Origin: Heterocephalus glaber
Lineage: Eukaryota > Chordata > Mammalia > Rodentia > Bathyergidae
NCBI RefSeq assembly: GCF_000247695.1
Contig: NW_004624795.1
Coordinates: 12,428,870 to 12,492,869 of the forward strand
Direction of reading: 5' to 3'
DNA length: 64,000 nucleotides
A program made the translations under genes and the position numbers. Every line of letters begins with the position of its first letter. Position 1 is the stretch's first letter. The notes below the pieces were generated by a model that did no database searches, was not told the origin of the DNA, and worked only from the letters and a program-made list of their open reading frames with translations. Shown piece after piece: positions 25,701 through 36,255 of the stretch.

Positions 25701-26133
25701 TCCATTTAAGGGCGAAAGTTCAGGGTCTTTAATAGGGCTTGAAAGGTTTTACTGCTGACTGCACAGATGTCCAGAGTGAGGAGAAGCCACACCAGGGGAC
25801 ATAAGTTGCTCTTTGCAAAGCCTCCTCTGAAGCCTGTGACCGGCCCCATAAAGAAGTTTGAATTCTAAATGCCATCTGATGTGTCAGAGTAGAGTGCAGA
25901 TATACTGATAAGCCCAGCAGGATAGGCACAGGGACCCGGGGCCTGGGGTTCCTAGGCACCTTCTGGGGCAGCAGTGTTAGGTGAAGGAGGCCAGCCCCTG
26001 CTGGGAGAGGTGCCCAGGAGCCATGTGCTCAGGATTCTTGCAGATGCAGCAATGGCCAGAGGCCACAGGGCTGTCATAGGTACCCTTCCAGTAGAAAAGT
26101 CCTCAAGCTCAAGCCCCAAGTAGAGGGCTGTCT

Positions 26134-26172
26134 AGGGCTGGGGATGTAGCTCAGTGGTTTCGCCGCCTGCTG
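26134..26172 (+). mobile_element. 3'-truncated, tailless ID insertion
   Basis: Only the first 38 or so bases of an ID are present (ggctggggatgtagctcagtg then gtttcgccgcctgc), stopping in the anticodon region. There is no A tail. A 19-nt duplication with one mismatch flanks it exactly: cccaagtagagggctgtct at 26115-26133 and cccaagtagagggctatct at 26173-26191. This structure shows retroposition of a truncated RNA rather than later deletion. Confidence 0.88.
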
Positions 26173-29100
26173 CCCAAGTAGAGGGCTATCTTAATGGAGA
26201 ACAGTTCCAGGGTGCAAGTGAGAACACAACTGAGTCAGAGAGGCCTAAGTCATTGCAGAAGTAGACCGGGGTCCTTGGCCAGCCCTGCCTCTATCTTCCA
26301 AGTGTGAAAGATGGGACAGAGCATGGCTTCTGAGGAGTGTTACGGATGAATGAGCTGATGGTTGAAGAGTGCCTGGGAGATGAATTGGAAGTGCTAAGTA
26401 TTGCTAGTTCATGTGGAAGTCTGAAAATCACTTTGCTGAACCATTCTGATAAATAATGAAATCGGGCTAGCGAGAAGGAAATTTCTGCCATCTGGAGACT
26501 GTTTCTCTTAAATATTTTTTTCCCAACTAGAAAGGGGGAGTGAAAGCATTCATAAGGAGCATTTGAGTCCCGCGGTCCGACAATGCCCTGCTTTCTTTCC
26601 TCCTTGCTTAGCTCCAAGTCCAAGCCATTGCCAACCTAATGGACTCCCACCAGCATCAACTTTGCTGTTCCCCCATGTGGACCCCTTCGGAAAGTCTTCT
26701 CTGCCTTCTCAGAACATTCCCATCCTTTAAGCCCTGCTTCATTTCTGAAGATTGCTAGCCAGATGGCGATCTTTTTGTCTCTCTTGTTCCAGCACTTCCA
26801 GGTTGGGTCTTGGGTGTGAGTATCCGCCCCAGCCTGCCCCTGCAGTGGGAGATGGAATATGCACATTTGCCAAAGGGGTTGTACCCGCCACATATTTTTC
26901 AGTTGTCAGTTCATTCTTAAATGGGGCCATTTGTCACACTACTACTGTGTCCCAGGAGGCTGCCCTGCCTTCTCCTTTCCCAGGGTTAGCCCCATGGGAC
27001 TTGCAGCCTCTTGGTTGTTGTGTTTTCTGCAGATGTCTTTGGGGTCTGGTGTGGGTGGCCTGGGGGTAGGAGGAGACCTGAGTTCCTAGGACCCTCTTGA
27101 TCAGGTGCCGGAGATGTTGGGAATGGTGGCCCTGTTCCCAGGCAGCCCTCCTGTTTATTCTTACCCTGACATTTTAAAGCAAGGTGCTAATACGGCTTCT
27201 GGCTCTGCTGTTGTGAGGTCATAAATAACACTGTGTTCCCCTGCCCCTCTTTTTGATTTAAAAAGCTATGAAAGTGCTGAAAACTGCAAGAGCTGACTGG
27301 GACAAGGGCATACATCAAGAAGTACCTTTTAAATAGGTTGTTGGCACAGTCTCCGCTTCTGTGGCTGCAGCCCTTGGCATATCAAATGGGGTTCTGAGCA
27401 GATATCACAGTCCCAGGGTTGGCTCGCTCCTCCCTCCGCTGCTTCACCCCACCCCCCCCGCTGCCCCGGGCACAGAGATGCACCTGCCACTGCATACAGC
27501 ACAACTGCACTTTGGTTGGGTGACCAGAAACTCTGGAGCATTGATCAGTGAGCTTTTGGAGGATGTCATCAATCTGCCCCGGTAGGGACAAAGCCACCTG
27601 AGCTTTCCCATTGAGTCTCCAGGAGTGGGTTGGCCAGCCTGGAACACAGAAGTCTGGACTGTGGGGCCATTATCACCTTGGTCATTTGATTTTAAATTGA
27701 TGGTGACTGGGGGCAAGGGGCTCCTTCACTGCAGTAGCTCTAAGGAACTTAATCCCCTGGGGCTCTTACACTCTCTGGTCAACTGCTTGTGGCTCACCAA
27801 GATGACCAAAAGCAGTTTCCTGAGGAAGTTAGTTCTGTTAAGAAAATCCCCAGACCTGGAGCTAAAAGAAGGAAAAACTGCTGAGGAGTTGAGGAGCCAT
27901 TTAATTAAAAACAAAAAGCAGCGTAAATGAATTTGGCAAAAGTGTTCACGGAGTGTTACTGGCGGAGGAGAGTGAGGTTGCTTTGAAGTTCCCTCCTAGT
28001 CTAACCTTTAGGCTTGGTGGGGTGAGGATTTCTCACACAGTCTGGCTTGTAGGAAACATTTGTCTTTGTTAATTTATTTGGGGAAGGGTAGTAAATCTCC
28101 AGGAACTGGCTGCTGGCCCCTGTGCTTTTTGCAGGGGTATTTAAAGTAACAGCGCCTGACAGTTCACCAGCAGCTATGAGATTTTTCTGCTTCAGAAAGC
28201 AAAATATTATATTGTATGAGTTGTGCAATGCATATAAGTGATTTGAAGAATTCGGATGCTGCAAAAAGTACAGTTTCCAGCAGTGAACAGAGGAGAACTT
28301 CATCAAGTTAGAAAGTTAGTGAGTGGATAGAAGGCAGCAGTGGGCCAGGGGGTATGATACAGGTGTGCGGTGTGACCTGTCATCTTTGTTTAATTTCCCT
28401 TTTCCTTGGTCCCAATTTGAATTGCCAGAATATGTTAGATTGCAGTACATTCTTTCATTTGCCCGCTTTGTAATTCCTCTTTACCTCAAACAGATGAAAA
28501 ACATGGCACTAAAGCAAATTGACAGCTCTTGAAATGAGAAAGATCTTTATCCTTCAGAGTGTTGATGCAAAAATAAATGAAAGGAAAACATGCTTGTTGG
28601 GTCTTGAAGCAGCTTGAATTGGTACTTTTTTTAAAAGGGTGGATGTGGGTTTTTCCCTCTGCCTTCTTTTTTCCTCTTGAGGGAGTTGTATAGCTTGGGG
28701 ATGAAGCCAGACGGGGAGTTGGTGATTCTGTCAATTCTCATTTGCAAAGACCTGAGTCATGATTTGGAAATAAGGGTGTTTCCAAATGTTGCCACCCTAG
28801 GGGTCCTCAGAATACAGGGTCCTAAAGTTGAGTTCACTATTTCAAAAGCAGTCTGTTGGGCACCATGCCCCAAACCATATTAGGGCCAATTAAAGGGTCT
28901 TGCTTGCTTTATGCCACAAAAAGTTATCCACCATCCCTTCATGCCACAAAAAGCCTCCATGACAGTTAGGATCCATACCTCAGAAGTGTTAGGTTAGTAA
29001 GTTCAATTTGTTTGGTGACATATATGTATTTTAAGCGAGGCAGCCTTAAAAAAGAACAGTCGGAAACTTCTGGGTTGGGTGCTCTTTTCTGAGTATTTTT

Positions 29101-29504
29101 TCTTCATCCTGCAAAATCTTTGTGGAACCCAACCAACGGGTGCTTACTGACCACTTGCTTTCATAGTACTCTGGTTGGCGGTAGGCAGGGTGTGCAGAGC
29201 TGTATATGAATTGTCCTGGGGGGCGAGGGTGGTGAGGCCTGCCAAGGCAGGTACTCACGTGACAGTGGCCTTTCAGAGTCATGTGTGCCAGCATCAAGTG
29301 TGAGAAGCAGGCAAGGGCTGTGTCTTTCTACCATCTGTGTACCTTATCTGTGCCCACTTTATCCAAATCAAGAGAGATGAGGGCATAATTGTTTGCATTA
29401 TAAACTGAACTGCCAGAGTTTCATGAAATAATGAGCCCCCTTGTGGTTTCCTTTTATTATAATTATACATTTTTATTTTTAAATAGGCTAGGACTTATAA
29501 GATG

Positions 29505-30110
29505 TTGTAAAAACAGTGCAAAGAGCTCTGGTGTGCCCTTCACCCAGCTTTCCACATTGATATTATCACTCATAACCATAGTGCATTGTTAAAACCCAGA
29601 AACTAGTGTTGTACATTATCACAGCCTCAGTTTTCACGTGTACTGGTGTCTCTGTGTGATATATATATAGATTTTTTTTTTTTTTTTGGTACCAGGGATC
29701 GAACTCGGATCCTTGCGCTTGTGAGCCAGGCGCTGGAACCACTGAGCTAAATCCCCGGCCCCATGTGTGTGTTATATTTTGAAATTGTATCACATGCATA
29801 GATTCTGGTGACCATCCTTACTCTCAGAATCCAGAACTGTTCCATCATCATCACCGTCACTCTTTGTGTTTCCCCTTAATAGTCACCCTCTCCACACCTA
29901 CCCCCTGGCAGCCACAGACCTGCACCCTGCCACAATAATTCTGTCGTTTTGAGAGTGTTACAGAAATGAATCACACAGTATGCCATAAGCCTTTGAGATT
30001 AGCCTTTTTTTTCAACTCAGCGAAATTCCCTTGAGACCCATCCAAGTTGTATACCAGTGGCTTATTCCTTTTCATTTTGAGGAGTGTTCCATCCTAAGAG
30101 ATTCCACTGG
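29505..30110 (-). mobile_element. Old L1 (L1M-type) 3' fragment
   Basis: The antisense sequence contains 'actcagcgaaattcccttgagacccatccaagttgt', 'gtggcttattccttttcatttt' and 'agtgttccatcctaag', which are the complement of the L1 stretch coding the end of ORF2 and nearby. It is interrupted by an ID at 29672-29762. Heavily diverged, with no open frame. Confidence 0.75.
29672..29762 (-). mobile_element. Young ID SINE in an old L1
   Basis: The reverse complement reads 'ggggccggggatttagctcag' through 'gagttcgatccctggtacc' and ends with a 16-nt A tail. Both polymerase III boxes are intact. The flanks share an imperfect 'tgtgtg(a)tatat' duplication. It is one of the youngest insertions here. Confidence 0.92.
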
Positions 30111-30289
30111 TTCTCCATTCCCTTCTGCTTCTAAAACATGGTTTGTTTGCATATGATTCACTGCAGTGCAGTGCATAAAGCCAGCTGCACTTATGGGGTT
30201 AAACCTCACATGTCCATACCAATTGCACTAGGTTGGAATGGATGGTGATCAGTACAGAGTCTGTTAGTCTCCTATGCAGCCCTCATCTA

Positions 30290-30365
30290 ACAGATACTTA
30301 GACTCATGGAGCATCTGTGTGCGCCAGGACTGGGATGTCTACTGGTGATAAGACAGGGAAGAGAG
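30290..30365 (+). mobile_element. L2/MIR3-like fragment
   Basis: 'catctgtgtgcgccaggactggg' and 'tactggtgataagacagg' resemble the ancient 'ctgtgtgccaggcactg...ggtgaacaagacag' consensus. Confidence 0.45.
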
Positions 30366-30434
30366 ACTTCCCACTGGCCAGATGTTTTCCTGTGCAATAT
30401 TGTCAGCAATCTCTACTTCTCACAGCTAGAGGGA

Positions 30435-30560
30435 AGGTAAACAGAGATTGTCGTTCCTTTTCATCCAAGGAAACTAATCCACCTTGGAAAGTCTACCCAA
30501 GGCCATGTATATAGGTGGAGATGGTGGGTCAGGATTTGCACCCAGGGCGTGTGAAGCTGT
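30435..30560 (-). mobile_element. MIR SINE fragment
   Basis: 'ccaaggaaactaatccacc', 'ctacccaaggccatgtatata' and 'ggtcaggatttgcacccaggg' are in antisense MIR order. Confidence 0.6.
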
Positions 30561-31959
30561 GCCAGGTTCCTTTGACTCTACCAACCATGGTTTTTCCTAT
30601 AGCCATGGAAACCCTCGGAGCCAGTTGCCTCCGCGGAAAACAAGTGGGCTGGACTCCTACCTTTTTGGTCCTTTCCGCCTCGGAGATTTTATGATTGTCT
30701 CTGAACAAGAAATAACTTTGCCAAATGACTGAATCATTTGCCTATAGCTGCACTTGAACTTTGTGCTCAGCTGTATTGTGTTAGCCATTATTTGAAGATG
30801 CTTTGGGAATATAAAAGTAACCAAAAAGAATGCCTTTAATAATAGTCCACAGTTCGGAGCTCCTTTCATTTTGCTTATTTCTGACAAAGTCTTTGGGTCA
30901 GGACTAGGACTGAGCAACCCATGGGATACATGACCCCGGACTCTGGAAGTGATATTAGGGACAGAAGGCAAGGGGAAAGGAGCAGGAGCTAATTTAGATG
31001 CCGGGGAAACTTTTGAGGTGGGTGGAACATTGAGCACTGACTCCGGTACAGTTCACAGAATTCTGCCTTGTGCCAAAATTGGGCTTTGGAACAGAGGAAG
31101 CTGCTATTTGGGGCATCTGCTGCTGAATTTGGGCCTGCACAGTTTCCCTGAGGGGGTGGGGCCGGGGAGTGTTTGAAGATCCCAAAAGGACTCAAAGCAG
31201 CCTTGGAGAAGGGATTCCTGCATTGGGTGGGAAGTGGAGCAGTGACCCTGAGTCACTCCTAACTCCCCAGTCAGTAATTCTGAGACACCTGAGATTCCTC
31301 TCTCCTCTGGTTATTGACATTCAGCCCCAGATCTGCTGAGTTTATCAGGATTACAGGGTAGTAGGGACCGGGACCCTGGGGTCCCGGAGGCCCACAGGAC
31401 GTGTCACCGGCCCCACCTTCGGTGTAGTCAGGGCAGGTGGTGGGCTCTGGAATCTGAGAGACCAGATTCAGCCTCGAATCCTGGTGGGAGAAGGGGATGG
31501 GAGTGGGGAGGGAGGCACCTTGGCTGGCATGGGGGTGTAAGAAAGCCCCACAGTCATTCCAGACCTACATTCTTTTCATCAGTGCTGTGCAGCCAGCTGC
31601 GGGTTGGGCAGCTACTGGTCTATGAACAGATATGTCACCTTAGCCGGGCTCTCCCTCTCCTTCAGTCTTCATCCTCACCAGCTGGTCTGTTAAAGGGAGC
31701 GGGGTTAGAGGGTGTCCAGAGCCCTGTGCCAGAGGCTTATGCTATCCGATGTCCCCTTCCCCGGGGCCCTGGCCTTACCAAGATGCAGGTGAGTCCTCCA
31801 TCCCATCATTAAGCCATGTAATTTACCAGCCTTGTTTTGCCGGCAGGAAAAAAAAAAAACAAAAACAAAAAACTGCAGATGGCCCAAGGGACTGCAACTG
31901 GGATTGGAATCTGGACTTTCCAAGCCTGCAAAACTCCTTTCTCCTCTCCTCCCCTCCCG

Positions 31960-32250
31960 ATGGATGGCAGCAGCCACGCTTGTCACCGGCCGAGATTGCA
32001 TTGGCCACAGGAGATGTGGATGATTTTTCCATTTGGTCCTGATGTTTATTTCATGCCCATCAATATCAGCCCATATTAGGACAGATGAGGTGGTTATTTA
32101 CAGGCTGTGCATTTTCACACTTGGTAATTATAGACCTTTCCCCCGTTCGGTCAGAGTCGTGGAGCTCCATTTTGGCAATTAGCAGTTTAGTATTTGTTTA
32201 ATGGAAATGCAAGAGAGTGTTACGGCACATCAGTGCTCCCCTAATGATTT
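31960..32250. promoter_or_regulatory. Candidate conserved non-coding element
   Basis: Repeat-free sequence with preserved CpGs (caccggccgag, cccgttcgg, agtcgtgg), TAAT cores (ggtaattatagacc, gcaattagcag) and a TTTGG/CCAAT-like site (ggccac, ccatttgg). Features resemble developmental-gene intronic enhancers. Not verified by alignment. Confidence 0.3.
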
Positions 32251-32870
32251 GCCTCTCTCCTCTGGAGCTGGCAGGTTTGGGCCTTTTTCACGGTGGGTGA
32301 GGCCTGCTGGGGAGACACTGGAGACGGGGGAGGGGGGCATTAGGCAGCCTGCCTGCCAGTCCCCTCCCCCAGAGCACACTTGCATGCACTCACGCACGCA
32401 CACACTCAAAACCAGTGCTGCAAATAGGCCTGGATTTCCAGAGCACAGCAGCCGCCACTCGAAGGAGCCTCACACAAGAGGCCGTTAGGCCAGATGCCAT
32501 TTCCATGTGACAGCTGTCAGCCTGCTGTCTCCAACTGCTTCTCCTCCAACAGCTCGTGCCCGGCCTCTCTCCGCATCCCTCTCCTACCACCTCCCTTCTT
32601 TCACCTTCTCCTCTGCGAGCCTCTCCTCAGATAACTCCAAAGACAGCCTCGTGCCTGATGTCCCCAGGGTGGTGCTGGGCCCAGGGCTTTGTCTTGGTAG
32701 CCAGCACGGAGTCCCTGCACATTGTACCTTAAATGGGCTTCCCTTTCTTTAAGGTAGGGCCTCCTAGGTCTGCTCCCCCAAGGGCGTGCTGATCTCCTAG
32801 TGGATGTCCCTTGGTGTAACCCATTTGTAGTGAGGAAACAAAGAGCATTGGCTGTGGCTCCCAGCTTACC

Positions 32871-32912
32871 TGTGTGTGTGTGTATACATGTGTGTGTGCG
32901 CACGCGCACAAG
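32871..32912. repeat. (TG)n / alternating purine-pyrimidine tract
   Basis: A TG run, a short tatacatg break, a second TG run and then gcgcacgcgcaca give about 40 nt of alternating purine and pyrimidine, able in principle to form Z-DNA. Confidence 0.8.
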
Positions 32913-33424
32913 GCTCTGCAAGGGGATAGCCCAGAGGGGCAGTAAATTGGGGCCAGCATCTTTTATAATGAGTATATTCTGAGTACTAGGCACTCCCAGG
33001 TACCATCTAAGCCATCTTGTCAACTCTGGGACAGGAGACACATTCTAAGTTCTTAGTTCTCACTGAGCAACATAGACTTCCATGAGCTGAGCCCTGTGCA
33101 CTGAATTCCAGGGTCCCCTACCAGTTTGAGCTCTGCTGCCAGTTTGGCCAGTGACCAGAGAGGTCATAGCATTTAGAATCTGCCCATCTAACTGAAAGAG
33201 ACTCCTACATCCTCTGTTCTGCACCTCTGCAACCCTTCACTCTCTTCCAAGCCAAGCAGAGCAGTATGTTCCATCTCATTGATTAATCATGTCTCTTTAA
33301 CTTTTTGATAGGATTTGAAGGCAGATTTCATTGGTTCATCCAGCAGGCGTTGGCACTGTGCTGAGCCCTAGGGATTTAAAACAACACAATTCAGGGAGAC
33401 CAATAGGAGATGAAAGGAGATATC

Positions 33425-33612
33425 AAGTTTAAAATCCTGGCTCCACTATTGATTGCATGTGTGATCCCAGGCAAGTTGTTTAATCTCAACAAGCCACAAT
33501 TTCCTCACCTATAAAATGGGTATGACAATATCTACCCCAGAGCTACTTTGAGAATTAAATGAGCTTTGCAAATTGCCTATTAAGCACCAGTAAACATAGC
33601 TGTTACAACAAT
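33425..33612 (+). mobile_element. MIR SINE
   Basis: 'gcatgtgtgatcccaggcaagttg', 'aatttcctcacctataaaatggg' and 'tttgagaattaaatgagctttgcaa' follow MIR closely. Confidence 0.88.
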
Positions 33613-33959
33613 CACTATAGTGGGGATGTAGACATTACACTCCTTAGAGTCTGGTAAGTATTTGTGCAGTCAGAATGGCTGAGCAGGAGGTGTTGCCATT
33701 AGCTGGGTGAAAGGCCTGAATCTCTAGCATAGAGCTGTCTGCAGACAACATCCTGAAGCCCCCACGGGCAAGTGTCTTTTTGTTAGGTTCCTAGCTGCTG
33801 TCTGATAAACACTGGAGTTTGGTTTTCATCAAGTTGAATGGTAAAAATGGAATGGCCCCACAAGAACAGAGCAAGTAAAAGCAGGAAAAAAGAGTGCTGG
33901 TAAAAAGGGGTCCTGCTCACGTCATAGAATATTCTAACCATAGTAAGGCTTGGGAGCCG

Positions 33960-34165
33960 TCTGTGAAGAACTTAGGAGAAGTACTTATGCCATGGAACTG
34001 AGTACTGAAAAAGGGGTTAAAGTGGTAAATTTGGGGCTGCGGATATAACCCAGTTGGTAGAGCACATGCCTACCACGTACAAAGCCCTGGATTCCTTCTT
34101 CGGCACTACAGGGGAAAACATAAATTTTATGCTGTACATATTTTACCACAATATATAAAAATGTA
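33960..34165 (+). mobile_element. L1M-type 3' end split by an ID
   Basis: 'tatgccatggaactgagtactg' and 'ggggttaaagtggtaaatt' continue after the ID as 'aaattttatgctgtacatattttaccacaata', matching the common L1M 3' terminus. Removing the ID and one duplicate restores a continuous L1 order. Confidence 0.8.
34033..34120 (+). mobile_element. ID SINE
   Basis: 'ggggctgcggatataacccagttggtagagcac' is the A-box half, with a damaged B box ('ctggattccttcttcggc'). Flanked by the 7-nt duplication taaattt (34026-34032 and 34121-34127). Moderately old. Confidence 0.85.
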
Positions 34166-34657
34166 GGAGAAACTAAGCAAAGTTGTTCCATTGCTACTCA
34201 GCTAAGGCGTGTGGGTTGGGAGTGAAGGAGGAGGCGGTGCCTGGAGACAGCAGCACCGAGGACAGAGGCTCCAAAGGGGAGGATGCCCAGGTGGGGCAGA
34301 GGGAGACCTGGGCTCAGAAGACCAGCACCTAAGGCCTGGACCCAGCCCCTGCCAGCAGAGACCAGCACTGGGGAAACCAAGGCTCAGAGAATTGGCCATA
34401 ACCCGTCTCACATGCTCTTGTAAAGACCAAAGCTAGTCTCCGTGGAGATACTGATAATGTTGGGAAGAGACACATTGGTCTTGTTAGGCTGTCTTGAAGT
34501 TCTGGGTTGTTGTTGGTCTTCCTGAGCCATTTCTAGGACAGATCTCTGGCTTTCTTGTTTGGAGATCAGGACAAGGTCCCAAGAGTCCCGAGAAAGCAGC
34601 ATGAGGCATGGGAGCCTTCCTGGTCCTCACTTCTAGCTGGAGACAAGCATCCTATCT

Positions 34658-34763
34658 CTTTTTGAGGTCTCCCTATGTTTCCCAGGTGGCTTTGAACTCT
34701 CAGTCCTCCTGCCTCAGCCTCTCAGAGTGCTGGGATTACAAGTGTGTGCCACCACACCCAGTG
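34658..34763 (-). mobile_element. B1 SINE, 5'-biased copy
   Basis: Antisense B1 with 'ggtctccctatgtttcccaggtgg', 'cctgcctcagcctctcagagtgc' and 'gtgtgccaccacacccag'. Shorter and more diverged than the copy at 16.7 kb. Confidence 0.85.
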
Positions 34764-34837
34764 CCACCTCTGATTTTGAGCCCCTGTGCACACATACACT
34801 CTGGGATCTCTTGGAGGCTTGGACTGTGCTGATTGAA

Positions 34838-34922
34838 CTGCCCAGGGGTGGCCTCAGGAGCCTGCATTTCAGTGGCTCTCCAGGTGATTCTGGTGAGCAG
34901 TCGAGGTGAAAAACAACTGATC
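34838..34922 (+). mobile_element. MER5A-type fragment
   Basis: 'ggagcctgcatttcag', 'ctctccaggtgattctggtgagcagtcgagg' and 'aaaacaactgatct' match the right part of MER5A. Confidence 0.65.
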
Positions 34923-36179
34923 TAGATTTCAGCGTCAACTAATGGGATTTTCCAGCACCTCCCTCCCATCCTTTTGGGCAACAATTAAAGATAAACCAAT
35001 CCCACCTTTTTCAAGGCTAGAGCACACTGCAAACGCCTGTTCAACAGAGGAGTCACCATTACTGAGCAGTCTAGCAGGAGCAGACTTTTCCATTTTCAGG
35101 CTGCTGGGAGGAGGTGTGGCCAGCAGTGCTCTCCCCTGTTCTGAAATCCCATGGGGCCTTGGCCATTGTCACTGAACAGGCTCCAGCACCTGTGCCCTGG
35201 GCAGTCTTGCCACATCAAATAGGTCTGTTCTGCAGCCTCGGTGCCTCGAGTTTATGGAGCATAAGAAAGCCTGTGAGCCCACCACACTGTAATGTCATGC
35301 TCCTGCATTTGAGGGTGTTTATTTAAACTAACACTTGAAGGGTTTGAGTGGGAGCAGGAAGGGAAATTTAGAGGCATTTGTTTTGGGGGAGTTGGAAGAG
35401 CCCTGTTTCTCTTCTTCCCTTTCCCCTCCTGCCTGTATTTGGCCAGATGATTTAAGGATCATTTGAAGTACCATTTCCTGCTTTGTTCTTGATATGTATG
35501 GTGTGTGGGTGTGTGTGTTTATATCTAAGGAGAAGTAGGAAATTTCTTAGGGCGTGTGTTGACCACAGCAAAGCTCTGGAACAGCCTCACAGAACGCAGT
35601 CTGCAAAGGACAGTGGGGGATTTGATGTTCCCAAATGTTGTCCCAGCAGCCTCTGCGGCCCAGTGTTGCACTCCAGGCAGGGTTCTTACGTGTGGATCTT
35701 AGGGACCATCTCATACAATCCTTCCTTTCACAGACCTCGCCTAAGGGCAGAGAAAGGAGGTGGCTTGTCTTCTGGGAGAGCCAGATGGAGCTGGGGTTGG
35801 AACCTGGATCCTCCCCCAGCTTTGTTCAGCGCTGCCAGGCTTGCTCACAGCTCCCAGCACCTGCTGAGTCATTACCTGCAGCTCTTTTCTCCTTAGCCAT
35901 CTCCTGGGAACAGTTTTTATGTCCTCAGATCAGTTCACCTTCAGTCACCTGCTCTGCATTTAGGAAGCCAAAGCTACAAAACCCTGGGCAGAAGAGACAG
36001 CGGTCTGGGGACAGCTCTAGGACAGACCCACTGGACAGATAGAAGCATTGACCTCCCTTCATAGGAGCATCTTTGCATTTGACTTTAAAGGTTTCCTGTT
36101 CGGCCGGCACATGAATAGGACTGGCTAAAATCTCACCTTGAGACATAATCAACACCAGCTACCTGTTTCCACAGTCACC

Positions 36180-36255
36180 TGGCAAGAATGCCTGGCTCAC
36201 AGTAATAAGTCTTTGACTCATTCAAAAGACAGTTCATTCATTCATTAAATGAATT
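36180..36255 (+). mobile_element. L2-like 3' terminus
   Basis: 'gcctggctcacagtaataagtctttgactcattc' then a short run of 'attc' units resembles the end of L2. Confidence 0.45.

Noticed and set aside
28905..28955. Repeated atgccacaaaaag
   Set aside because: A 13-nt repeat without further structure; expected by chance or small duplication.
29672..29762. tRNA gene on the minus strand
   Set aside because: An ID SINE with a 16-nt A tail.
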